Positions 26,826-35,190 of a stretch of DNA of 64,000 nucleotides are shown in pieces. Below the pieces are notes generated by a model. The model searched no databases. It was not told where the DNA came from and saw only the letters and a program-made list of their open reading frames with translations. The position numbers and the translations under genes were made by a program. Within the stretch, counting starts at the first letter, position 1, and each line of letters starts with the position of its first letter. The DNA is from Promethearchaeota archaeon (GTDB lineage Archaea; Asgardarchaeota; Lokiarchaeia; Sigynarchaeales; SOKP01), in assembly GCA_030605085.1 (NCBI GenBank), contig JAUWBH010000001.1:39175-103174 (forward strand), written 5' to 3'.

Positions 26826-27965
26826 TTATTCTTCACCGTAACCTACTACAATTTCAGTAAATATATTTGCTATTTCTATAAAAATAGGAATTTCAACTCG
26901 CACCAGTTCACCGAGTATCCATCGATTAACGTCCTTAAGTAAGAAACGTATTTGTGAATGTATTTTTTTGTTGATCTCGGAATCAATTATTTTAGACAAC
27001 CATAATCCTCCACCTAGTCTATAACCTATAATTTTAATAAGGGGGTCAAAAAGAGGTTCTAAGATTTGTTTCATCATCCAGGATTTTGGTATAACACTCA
27101 TATTATTTTCGTTAAAAGAGGGATCTCTTAATAAGGGATTAGACTCATCAACAGACAGTTTAGGCATAAAACTCAATATTAAAATTAGGGCAAAAATTGC
27201 GGAAATTCCGTTGATGGTATAAGATCCACCTATTTTTTCAATGTCATCTCGATTAATAGAGATGTTTGCTAAAAACATACAAATGAATACATTCCTATCG
27301 AACGCTTCAGAAACATAGGCATGTCCCAACTCATCATCAATAACAATGTATTTTTCTTCTAATATTTCTAAAATATCATCTGGAAATGTGAAGAAAGTAT
27401 AAACTTTTTTTTCGCTACGTCTCAAATCTTTTTCAATTACTAATTCTTTTGATACTAATCCAAATAAATTAGCAAGCTCTTGAAGTTGTTTTTTAACATA
27501 GTTTCGAGGTTTATTTGGATCGCCAAACATAGCATAAAATTGGTGATCAACTATATGAAAATCATTTCTCTTGCTAAATGCTTCAACCATCCGATCAATA
27601 ACAGGTCCTTGAGATCCTGAAGCAATTGCTTTTGCTTTTGAAGTAACAAATCCGTTTAATAACTCATTTATAATGAAATCTTGTTCGTGAGTTCTAGATT
27701 TTAATATTTTTTGAAAAGCTTCAGTAAAATCTTTGGTTTCTGGAAAAAAAGCGTTCTGTATCTTATCGTTTATTGATTTTATGAAAATTTCTCCGTCGTT
27801 TTTAGGAAAATGAATTTTCATGTTATTTAGTCTTTGTAGCAAGGCTTCTCTCGCTCCAGGTATATTTTCGATGTCCCTCTTTTCTAATTCCTCTATAGCT
27901 TTTTCAACCCCGTTTATGTAATCTTGTAATAATTTTTTCCATGTAGGATCTTGGCTTTCTGTCAT
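26826..27965 (-). CDS. uncharacterised protein of the eight-gene run (379 aa)
   Basis: Not recognised. The N-terminal 130 residues are charged and helical. Residues 140-215 could be a winged-helix unit (NYVKKQLQELANLFGLVSKEL then KVYTFFTFPDDIL). The C-terminal half has a hydrophobic helix (INGISAIFALILILSFMPKL) and a GGGLWLSKI turn; one membrane-associated helix is possible but not certain. It is transcribed between the zinc-ribbon duplication protein and the 420-residue helical protein, with gaps of about 35 bases on each side. Confidence 0.66.
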   Translation of the reverse strand: MTESQDPTWKKLLQDYINGVEKAIEELEKRDIENIPGAREALLQRLNNMKIHFPKNDGEIFIKSINDKIQNAFFPETKDFTEAFQKILKSRTHEQDFIINELLNGFVTSKAKAIASGSQGPVIDRMVEAFSKRNDFHIVDHQFYAMFGDPNKPRNYVKKQLQELANLFGLVSKELVIEKDLRRSEKKVYTFFTFPDDILEILEEKYIVIDDELGHAYVSEAFDRNVFICMFLANISINRDDIEKIGGSYTINGISAIFALILILSFMPKLSVDESNPLLRDPSFNENNMSVIPKSWMMKQILEPLFDPLIKIIGYRLGGGLWLSKIIDSEINKKIHSQIRFLLKDVNRWILGELVRVEIPIFIEIANIFTEIVVGYGEE

Positions 27966-28001
27966 TGTTTATCGTTAAAATTTGATTTTATTTTGATTTT
28001 A

Positions 28002-28976
28002 TTATGATTTTATATCCCAATTTAATTCTTTTGCTGAATTTTTTAAAGCGTTAATTAAAGGTTTTAACATTTTCTTATCATATAGATTTGGTGATGCTAC
28101 TCCTTTATGTGATTTCCAGCCCATTTGGGTACCTTCTCCCATTTCTCTTTGACCAGATTTCAAGATATTTCTTAAATCTCTTGTCCACCAGTAGAACCTG
28201 AGCCATTTTTTGTTAGGATTGTCTTTAGAATAAATAACTACCAATGATTTCCACTCGCCCATTAGCCATTTGACAGTTATACCACTTATCGGCATATAAA
28301 AGTTTATTGGAAAATCCCCATGAAATTCAATTTCTAAATCAGAAGGGGCTATATTAAAGATGGGTTGATTATAACCTTCTAAAATCACAATCTCACCACA
28401 GTGTTGGCATTCATAATGAGATTTCATTTTATCCATTTTTTTCTGGCACTTCGGACATGTTCGATTCTCAATGATTCGATATTTTATAATTTCCAATTTT
28501 TTTTCTTTTTCTTTTTGTTCTTCCGTCCGATTTACTTTTTTTCTAAATTTCCCATGCCACCCCCAATATTCGTCAAAAAATTCGTCTATTTTTTCTAGGG
28601 CTTTAATAGTATTTTTAAGAACATCTTTATCGTAAATTTTGAACATTCCGCCATGTTGATAAAAAGACTTTTTGAACCATGATAACCGAACATACTTTTC
28701 ACTTTTTAATAGAGGATTATGACAAATTAGAACTGCAAACCATCTGTTAGGAGTCCTCGAAATAGTTATACCTTTCTCTGCTATCTCATATTGTTTATTT
28801 AGAGCTATATTTTTATGAAAATATTCTCCGGCTTGAAACTCACCCTCTTCAGACTTTTTTTGTTCTTCTATTTTAGCCTCATTTCGATTTTCTTTCATTA
28901 TCTTTTTACACTGAGGACACTGGTAAATACCTGCTACCAATGGTTCCATATCAATATTACAAGCATTACACTTCAT
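28002..28976 (-). CDS. protein with two zinc ribbons and a duplicated domain (324 aa)
   Basis: Two CxxC-x(n)-CxxC zinc ribbons are present: CNACNI with CPQCKK at the N-terminus and CPKCQKKM with CQHCGE near residues 172-193. Each is followed by a similar domain of about 100 residues: copy 1 has GITISRTPNRWFAVLI, YVRLSWF and KIYDKDVLKNTIKALEK; copy 2 has GITVKWLMGEWKSLVVIY, WLRFYWW and NLYDKKMLKPLINALKN. The protein is therefore an internal duplication of ribbon plus domain. The tryptophan-rich strands suggest a binding surface. Function unknown; it may bind nucleic acid or another subunit encoded by the run. Confidence 0.72.
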   Translation of the reverse strand: MKCNACNIDMEPLVAGIYQCPQCKKIMKENRNEAKIEEQKKSEEGEFQAGEYFHKNIALNKQYEIAEKGITISRTPNRWFAVLICHNPLLKSEKYVRLSWFKKSFYQHGGMFKIYDKDVLKNTIKALEKIDEFFDEYWGWHGKFRKKVNRTEEQKEKEKKLEIIKYRIIENRTCPKCQKKMDKMKSHYECQHCGEIVILEGYNQPIFNIAPSDLEIEFHGDFPINFYMPISGITVKWLMGEWKSLVVIYSKDNPNKKWLRFYWWTRDLRNILKSGQREMGEGTQMGWKSHKGVASPNLYDKKMLKPLINALKNSAKELNWDIKS

Positions 28977-28978
28977 AA

Positions 28979-30079
28979 CTATTCGTCACTATATGTTAAA
29001 AGATAACGTTCAAAATCCAAATTTAAAAGTTTGATGTCCTTTTTAGTCATTTTTGAAATTTCGTCATTAATTTCGATCAATTCCTTTCTAAGATTTAACA
29101 AGGACTCTTGAATTTTATCAACAATATCCCCTTCATTAAAGGATACTTTTTCAATAAATTTCAAATAGCTATATTTTTTCTTTTTACCAGAATAGTAACT
29201 TCTAATTTCTAATAATTTTTTGTCAATTATTTCTATTAGGTATCTTAAGTTTAATAACTGTAAAAGTTTTGAATTCCAATCTTTATATATTGGAGCTTCT
29301 TTGTCTATTTTTTCAATTTTAAATTTATCTGACAATTTTACATTTTCATTTTCAAGGCATTTCATAATATTTTTATTTTCTTCAATGGCGTTATTTATTT
29401 TTTTGATAACATTTTTGCTGTTCAACGCCGGATCATAAATTTCTATATATTCTTCAATCTTACTCTTAATCTCTTCAAATCTTTTGTAAAATCCTTCAAT
29501 AGTTATTTCTATTTTAATAGCTTGATAAATATTGCCAAATTGATCTAAAATATAGTAAAGATCGTCTGAAAGACAATAGTTACCTTCCCCAATCTCAAAA
29601 ATAAAGGGATGCATTAAATTGCTCGTTTCGCACCTCACTCCTTTTAGTCTGGTTAAAGCTAAATTAAAATTTCTTCTTGTTAGAAATTTAAACTTTTTTT
29701 TAATCATTAAAAATATTGTATCTGCGGGTATAATTATAGTATTTTGTCCTACCTTTATTGGTTCTTCTCCGAATTTTAAAATAAAATCATCGTCTTTTAC
29801 CTCAAATTCTCTTAAACTTCTTATATTTTTAATTAATCCTAAATCAATGGCAACCTCAAAAAATTTTTCGTTCCAAAAAGTTTTAATGTTACCTTTAAAA
29901 ATTTCATCTAAGTTAAGGAGTCTGTTGTAAGATTCTATAAGATTTTTATCGTTAAAATCCTCAAACAAATCGTTTCTGACGACATATAAAAACAAAACGA
30001 TATACTTCATATCAATATTATCAAGAATTTTATTGATTAAGTCCTTGTCATATTCCAACATTAAATTTTTGTGCTCCAT
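28979..30079 (-). CDS. uncharacterised first gene of the eight-gene run (366 aa)
   Basis: Not recognised. The first 200 residues look globular, alpha/beta (VRNDLFEDFNDKNLIESYN, then EEPIKVGQNTIIIPADTIF). The remaining 160 are helical with coiled-coil potential (KRFEEIKSKIEEYIEIYD; LLNLRKELIEINDEISK). Only 2 bases separate its stop from the next start, so the two are tightly coupled. It faces the Elf1 gene across a divergent 200-base promoter region. A kleisin-like or nucleation subunit is possible, but nothing in the sequence proves that. Confidence 0.68.
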   Translation of the reverse strand: MEHKNLMLEYDKDLINKILDNIDMKYIVLFLYVVRNDLFEDFNDKNLIESYNRLLNLDEIFKGNIKTFWNEKFFEVAIDLGLIKNIRSLREFEVKDDDFILKFGEEPIKVGQNTIIIPADTIFLMIKKKFKFLTRRNFNLALTRLKGVRCETSNLMHPFIFEIGEGNYCLSDDLYYILDQFGNIYQAIKIEITIEGFYKRFEEIKSKIEEYIEIYDPALNSKNVIKKINNAIEENKNIMKCLENENVKLSDKFKIEKIDKEAPIYKDWNSKLLQLLNLRYLIEIIDKKLLEIRSYYSGKKKKYSYLKFIEKVSFNEGDIVDKIQESLLNLRKELIEINDEISKMTKKDIKLLNLDFERYLLTYSDE

Positions 30080-30284
30080 AAATAGTTACCTAAAATCCAC
30101 TCAATTTTTAATATAAAACATTAATTTGTTTTCGGCTAAAAAGAGTTATTAATGAAAATAAATCATTCCTAAAAAATTTTACGAAACAAGAGTTTCTAAA
30201 AAGCACAAAATTTTTTAGTTTTTATTTCTATTTAATGATCAAGAAAGTTATTATTATAATTTCAATTCTAATTTGGAGATTTTA

Positions 30285-30866
30285 ATGGGAAGAAGAAAAA
30301 GAAAGCAACAAACTTACAAAAGAGTTAAGCGAGTTCCTAAAATCTTTACATGCCCTGCTTGTGGTGAGAAAAGCGTAAGGGTTAAGGATATTAAAAAATC
30401 AGCCATAGGTACGGTCAAATGCGGTCATTGTGGGTTATCAAAAGAAGTTTTAGTTAACTCTATTTCTGAACCTGTAGATGCGTTTGGAGATTTTATAGAT
30501 ATTTTTTACGCAGACCAAGAACTTCAAAGGTTAGAAAAGCGCGTTGAAAAGTTAAAAAAGGATAACGAATGGGGCGAATTAGCTTTAGCTTATTCTATTT
30601 TAAATGATATTTGTAAATTTAAGGCTGCAGAAGCGCTGGAAGACGAGGATAATATAGATATGGATGTTGTAAATAATTGGAAGCTAAAGAGCGAAGAATA
30701 CAAAAGAAAGGAGAAAGATGCTCTATTAAAAATGGAGTCAGAAGAGTTAGAAAGAGATATTAAAACAGAGTCCGATTCGTTATTTGCAGAGCACGATGAT
30801 AGTGATATCAAGCGCGAACGCGAATTAAAAGATGTATTCGATGATCCAGGATTTCTTGAATTTTAA
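30285..30866 (+). CDS. Elf1-like transcription elongation factor
   Basis: 193 residues from the ATG at 30285. GGAG at 30275-30278 lies 6 bases before this ATG, which decides against the in-frame TTG at 30273. MGRRKRKQQTYKRVKRV is the basic Elf1 N-terminus, followed by a zinc ribbon (C23, C26, C46, C49; FTCPACGEKS and VKCGHCG) matching Elf1. The C-terminal 120 residues are an acidic, coiled extension, much longer than yeast Elf1. Elf1 binds RNA polymerase and helps it through obstacles; the family is shared by eukaryotes and some archaea. It is divergent from the eight-gene run. Confidence 0.85.
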   Translation: MGRRKRKQQTYKRVKRVPKIFTCPACGEKSVRVKDIKKSAIGTVKCGHCGLSKEVLVNSISEPVDAFGDFIDIFYADQELQRLEKRVEKLKKDNEWGELALAYSILNDICKFKAAEALEDEDNIDMDVVNNWKLKSEEYKRKEKDALLKMESEELERDIKTESDSLFAEHDDSDIKRERELKDVFDDPGFLEF

Positions 30867-31013
30867 ACATTAATAATTAATTGGTCAAATTTTATTTTTT
30901 AAAGATTTTTATGGTCACTCTAAAATTTTCGTTTTGATTTTCTTCGGTATGTGTTTCCATATTGGTAAATTTAAAATTAACCTAAAAAATTGTGTGTAAT
31001 TTAAATTTTTTTT

Positions 31014-32284
31014 CTAAATAAAAAAACTCCAATTGTAAAATGCTAATTTATTGAATAGATTCATTAAATTCTTTCCGAATGGATTGTATTTTGAATTAAA
31101 AAATCTTGCAATATGTGCCCCTAACCGTTTGGTTTGTGAGATTGATTCGGGATATACGGACTCAGACAGAGGTCGATTAAATAGCTCGTATATTGAAAAT
31201 ATCGGAATTAATTTATCCAAATATTCATTGATTTTATTTTTGTAATGATGATCGTCCAAAGAGAGAGAATTTATTTCATTTAATTTTTTAACAGCGTATT
31301 GAAACTGTCTTTCTTTAAGATACAACCACATTTTTGCCATGTGACCTCTTAATTCCTTTAAAGACTCAATTATGGATGTTTCTTCCTCGTTTTCTTTAAA
31401 AATAAAATTTTTTTAGATAATAATTTGTTTAAATTCATCAATTTTTCAATGTAAGAATAAAAATTTAAATCGTATTTTTGTACGATATCATCATTTTTAA
31501 TCAATGGAATCTTTAAAGTGTATTGTGAAGCGTAATTTAAGCTTTGTTTTTCAACACTCATGGCGTGATCTCCAATTGTATAAAAGAATATTGCATTTTG
31601 AAGAGTTTCTTCTAAAGATGAAAATTGTCCCAGATATTTAGGTTCGTTTGTAAAAAATCCGTGCAATATCGTGTCAATGCCTTTGTAAACATTATTCTCG
31701 TATTCCGAGATTATTACGGATTCAAATTCTTCCGGATGATGCCTTTTTGACTTAAGTTTCTTATTTGTAAGAAATATACCTTGATTTACTTTATGAAATA
31801 CTGTATGACTCCATTTAAATATAGGGTTTAAGATCTTCATGAATTTAATTTTATAGCCATAAAATTCAGGACCAAAATTTATAGGAAATCCAAATCCACG
31901 AGATGTAGAAAATATAAATTGGAAAATGTTTCTTGTTTTTTCTCCCTGAATTTAGGCTTCTAAACCTAAATTCATCCACGCCTCAAAAAGGACGATACTA
32001 TCAGGAAACCTAAAAGAATCTTTTTTTCTTATGAAATCGTCACTTAAAACATTTAAAGCAGTGGGAATGGTAAAAAGCCAATCAATATTTTTTTCTATTG
32101 TTCTTAATCCTTCTTTGAATTTTTTGAAAACAAGAAGTCAAACTTGTTTTTGTATTTCGATTTTTTTATGATAGTAATTATTTATTACTCTAAATAATGA
32201 AATAATTTCTAAAATTTGCATTTGGATGTCATGAACAACCCTTAAATAAAGATTCTTTTCTATATTATTGGTGGAATGTAGCAA
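31014..32284 (-). pseudogene. decayed gene of about 420 codons (two stops, one frameshift)
   Basis: A single frame can be followed from about 32284 (TTG) to 31014. It is broken by TGA at 32138-32140, TAA at 31952-31954, and a frameshift near 31385-31400 in an A/T run, where ...LSKKIL changes frame and resumes as ENEEETSIIESLKELRGHM. The two stops share one frame with the 31840 ATG segment (MKILNPIFKW). The product is soluble and helical; no family is recognised. Three independent lesions argue for real decay rather than sequencing error. Confidence 0.7.
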
Positions 32285-32525
32285 TGAACTTACCCATCAT
32301 GTAAACTATAATTCATTGTAATAAGCTAATTTATATAACATTATTTTTAATTTTTTAACATTAATTAAAATTTAGATTAAATGTTAAAGTAAAAAAATTA
32401 GAGAAAAATTAGAATATACAATATTCATCAGATGGTTTTTATCATTACATACCATTAACGAATAATTACCTATACTCTAAACAGCGTTATATATAATTAT
32501 TTTATCTAAAATGTGAAATAAGATG
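32285..32525. other. AT-rich gap of 241 bases, nothing seen
   Basis: No reading frame, tRNA or strong hairpin. It separates the decayed gene from the polyproline gene and has no conserved signal that I can identify. Confidence 0.4.
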
Positions 32526-32948
32526 TTATTGCCTTCTCTTTGCAAACAATTGTTTAAGTTCCCCCATAATTGCGCCCCTTAAACTTTGTGGTTGAGCCGG
32601 GCGCCCTGGTGGTGGTCCTCCTGGCGGTGGTGGTCCTCCTGGCGGTGGTGGCCCTCCTGGTGGCCCTCCTGGCGGTGGTGGTGGCCCTCCTGGTGCGCTA
32701 GCAGGCCCTACTGGTGATGTCATACCTCTTGTTTTTATAGCAGAGAGATCGTTAGACATCGCATTTACTCTTGACTGTAGGCTTGAAATTTGTTGATTTA
32801 TTTGAGATAATTGATTATCAACTAGGGTCGGAATTCGAAGTATAACTGACATTATCTTTTCTATTATTTCACCAAACGCCTCAACTTTACTTTCGACAGA
32901 CCCTTTTTTAGCCGCAGCGAGAAAGGACGTAAATTCTTCAGCACACAT
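32526..32948 (-). CDS. coiled-coil protein with polyproline repeats, WASHC3/CCDC53-like layout (140 aa)
   Basis: Residues 1-45 are helical (SFLAAAKKGSVESKVEAFGE), then a coiled coil (VDNQLSQINQQISSLQSRVN, about 42-70). Residues 84-121 are repeated PGGPPPP units, and the C-terminus is a short amphipathic helix (LRGAIMGELKQLFAKRRQ). Coiled coil, polyproline and terminal helix in a small protein is the layout of the WASH-complex subunit CCDC53 and of other actin regulators. Polyproline is the classic profilin/SH3 ligand, and Asgard archaea encode actin and profilin. The functional link is inferred from architecture only. AGGAGG lies 9 bases upstream of the ATG (revcomp of 32957-32962), an unusually good ribosome binding site here. 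Confidence 0.72.
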   Translation of the reverse strand: MCAEEFTSFLAAAKKGSVESKVEAFGEIIEKIMSVILRIPTLVDNQLSQINQQISSLQSRVNAMSNDLSAIKTRGMTSPVGPASAPGGPPPPPGGPPGGPPPPGGPPPPGGPPPGRPAQPQSLRGAIMGELKQLFAKRRQ

Positions 32949-33367
32949 TCTTTTTTATCCTCCTTAACCAAATACAATATTTAAATGTTCCTATTCAATT
33001 ATTAATATTCTTTGTAAAAAAACTTGAAATACATAATATTTTTTTATTAACTTTTTTAAGCTTATTTTATTATTATTATTGTTTAATGAAGTAGAAACTA
33101 AATTTTATCTAATAAATATATATTTGTTTTGTTTAATAAAAATATGTTTTGTATTTATTGGGTTTAGTAATGTTCTAAATTAATCTTAAAAAAGTCAGAA
33201 ATTTTAAGTTAAGTTAATTTATTTAATTGTATAAAATTAGATTTTTATTATTAATATTGAAGAGCATTATAACTATTGAATTAATCTCGCTAAAAAAGAT
33301 AAAAATTTGATAAAAATCTTAAACTAAATTTATTTGTTTGTGTTTTTTAACTCCTTCTAAAGCTGAT
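32949..33367. other. 419-base AT-rich non-coding region
   Basis: Beyond the ribosome binding site next to 32948 there is no gene, tRNA or strong hairpin that I can see. It probably holds the promoter of the polyproline gene. Confidence 0.45.
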
Positions 33368-33991
33368 TTAACTCATCTCGTTTATTGTCTCCTTTAATTT
33401 TATCCACATTTCGTTAAGTTCAGTCTGGACTTGCAAATATTGTTCAATTTCTTTGTGTAAAGTGTTTCGTGCCCTCTCGTATTCTCTTTGGAAATCCTTT
33501 AACTGGTTTTCTAATTCTATTAATTTACTGCTTTTAATCATCTTATCTTTTGTTTTTTCAATGTTTAATGCCTTTTTTATAACTGCCGCTCTCTTAACTC
33601 CCAGTTCGTTTAAAGCATTGGCGAATAAATCTATTCGGGTCGCTAGGTCCTCCTTTCTGATGGTCAAATCTTTAATTGCGTTTAAATATTTACTGGTAAC
33701 ATCAAGATGTTGGTCGTTTTTATGAATTATATCCTGAAACATGTTTACTTCTTCTTCTTTAATATTAGAGTTCGACTCTCGTACTAGAGTTTGCATTTGC
33801 TTTAATGCATCTCGAAATGTTCTATTTAACAGCTGTCGGGCAATATTCAATTTTTCGAGATTATCCGTCAGTTTTTTTTGAGATCCAACGACAGCTCTCT
33901 GCCATTTAGCAACTTTTTTAAGTAATGATGCCAAGGTTTTCTCAGAACGAGATAGAATTAACTCATCTTCGTGAGTTACAATTGGACTCAT
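33368..33991 (-). CDS. all-helical coiled-coil protein, possibly BAR-like (207 aa)
   Basis: The whole protein is helical with three long segments (about 14-60, 75-150, 155-205) separated by short turns. The segment order and residue pattern recall BAR domains of sorting nexins: a middle helix with FANALNELGVKRAAV and a last helix with LHKEIEQYLQVQTELNE resembling the ExERF pattern in Vps5/SNX. This is only a pattern match. Three-helix coiled coils also occur in ESCRT-III-like and other proteins, but no MIM motif or basic N-terminal helix of ESCRT-III is present. It sits near the polyproline gene on the same strand with a 420-base gap. Confidence 0.72.
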   Translation of the reverse strand: MSPIVTHEDELILSRSEKTLASLLKKVAKWQRAVVGSQKKLTDNLEKLNIARQLLNRTFRDALKQMQTLVRESNSNIKEEEVNMFQDIIHKNDQHLDVTSKYLNAIKDLTIRKEDLATRIDLFANALNELGVKRAAVIKKALNIEKTKDKMIKSSKLIELENQLKDFQREYERARNTLHKEIEQYLQVQTELNEMWIKLKETINEMS

Positions 33992-34099
33992 GTTTTATCA
34001 TTTAATTTTATTTCTATATTAAATATTTTAATAAAATGTTTGGTTTTAATTCTTTTTATTTTTTCTTTTTATTTTTTTTCGTAGATGATTTAATAAGAT

Positions 34100-35134
34100 T
34101 TAAAATGGAAAAACTGCTGTTATAATATTATTTTTGTAATTTGCTTTTATTACTTTAGCATTAATTTCTTTTCCAATTAACTCATTAGTAAAAGTCAAAG
34201 GTTTCTTAAGAAGGATTTTTATGCCAAGATCTTTTGTGATATTGCCTATACATTCATTATTCCAGCGACCTTTAGAAACTATTTTAGCTTTAATTAAATC
34301 AGATTTTTTTAAATTTAGTGAAGGTCCAATTTTTCTTTTATGAATTCCAAAATCTCGAGGACCAAGCTTTAACTTAATATTGTATTTCTTTTCTAGGTCA
34401 GATAATTGCTTGTAGAAATACTTCCATGTTTTTGGTCTTATTTTCTTCAATTTTCTTGCTGTTTTATATATTAAATATTTCTGAATTCCAATTTGAATTT
34501 GTTTTTCCGAAAAGCCAGAATTTCTAAAATTTATCACATACTTAAGGATATCTTCGATGTCTTTATCATTTTCTCCAGGAAACCAGACTGGAGCAATTAA
34601 AACGTTAATACTTGAATCTAAAAGATTTTTTATATTTTCCGTAAGTTTGTTTATATTGTAATTACGACAATTACATAAATATTCCGCCATTTTTTCGTCA
34701 AAAGTGTTTAAGCTAATATTAATTCTAGTAAGGTTCGATGCTTCCAATTTTTTTATTATTTTTTTTGATAATAATAATCCGTTAGTCTGCATTGAAACAA
34801 TTTTAATCCCTTTTAAATTCCAGAGTTTTTCTATTAATTCAAACAATTCTTTGTACAGTAAGATTTCCCCGTAAGGCGCCAAGTGAATTTCTAAATCGTA
34901 GTTTCCTTTAATTTTAACTATTTTTTTGACTTTATCAATCAGGTAATTCGATTCTACGATAAAATTATTATCGTAATCACCTGCACTCACAAAACAGTAT
35001 CTACATTGAAGATTGCATAAGGTTATCGGTTTAAGTTCGATAACATTCGTACCCCGATCAACAACTCCAAGAAAATCTACTCCAAATAGAGGAATTTGGG
35101 TATTTCTTTTAACAAAGATAATTTTATTAGTCAT
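34100..35134 (-). CDS. archaeal radical SAM protein, COG2100-like
   Basis: 344 residues. The 4Fe-4S cluster ligands are C40, C44 and C47 in TLCNLQCRYCFVSAG. The barrel includes LEIHLAPYGEILLY and MQTNGLLLSK, then ISLNTFDEKMAEYL. A C-terminal 60-residue beta domain (WNNECIGN to AVFPF) looks like a TRAM/OB-type nucleic-acid-binding module, suggesting an RNA substrate. The layout matches the uncharacterised archaeal COG2100 family. It lies just downstream of Pelota on the same strand, with about 55 bases between. Confidence 0.84.
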   Translation of the reverse strand: MTNKIIFVKRNTQIPLFGVDFLGVVDRGTNVIELKPITLCNLQCRYCFVSAGDYDNNFIVESNYLIDKVKKIVKIKGNYDLEIHLAPYGEILLYKELFELIEKLWNLKGIKIVSMQTNGLLLSKKIIKKLEASNLTRINISLNTFDEKMAEYLCNCRNYNINKLTENIKNLLDSSINVLIAPVWFPGENDKDIEDILKYVINFRNSGFSEKQIQIGIQKYLIYKTARKLKKIRPKTWKYFYKQLSDLEKKYNIKLKLGPRDFGIHKRKIGPSLNLKKSDLIKAKIVSKGRWNNECIGNITKDLGIKILLKKPLTFTNELIGKEINAKVIKANYKNNIITAVFPF

Positions 35135-35190
35135 TTTTTATATTAAAGTGTATATTTTAAAATAGCAACTATAGATCCCAAATTTTCTAT

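Noticed and set aside
32595..32700. DNA minisatellite of regulatory function
   Set aside because: The repeats are explained by the PGGPPPP protein repeat, in frame with the coding gene.
33368..33991. ESCRT-III subunit
   Set aside because: It lacks the basic first helix and MIM-type C-terminus, and no Vps4 with an MIT domain is adjacent.
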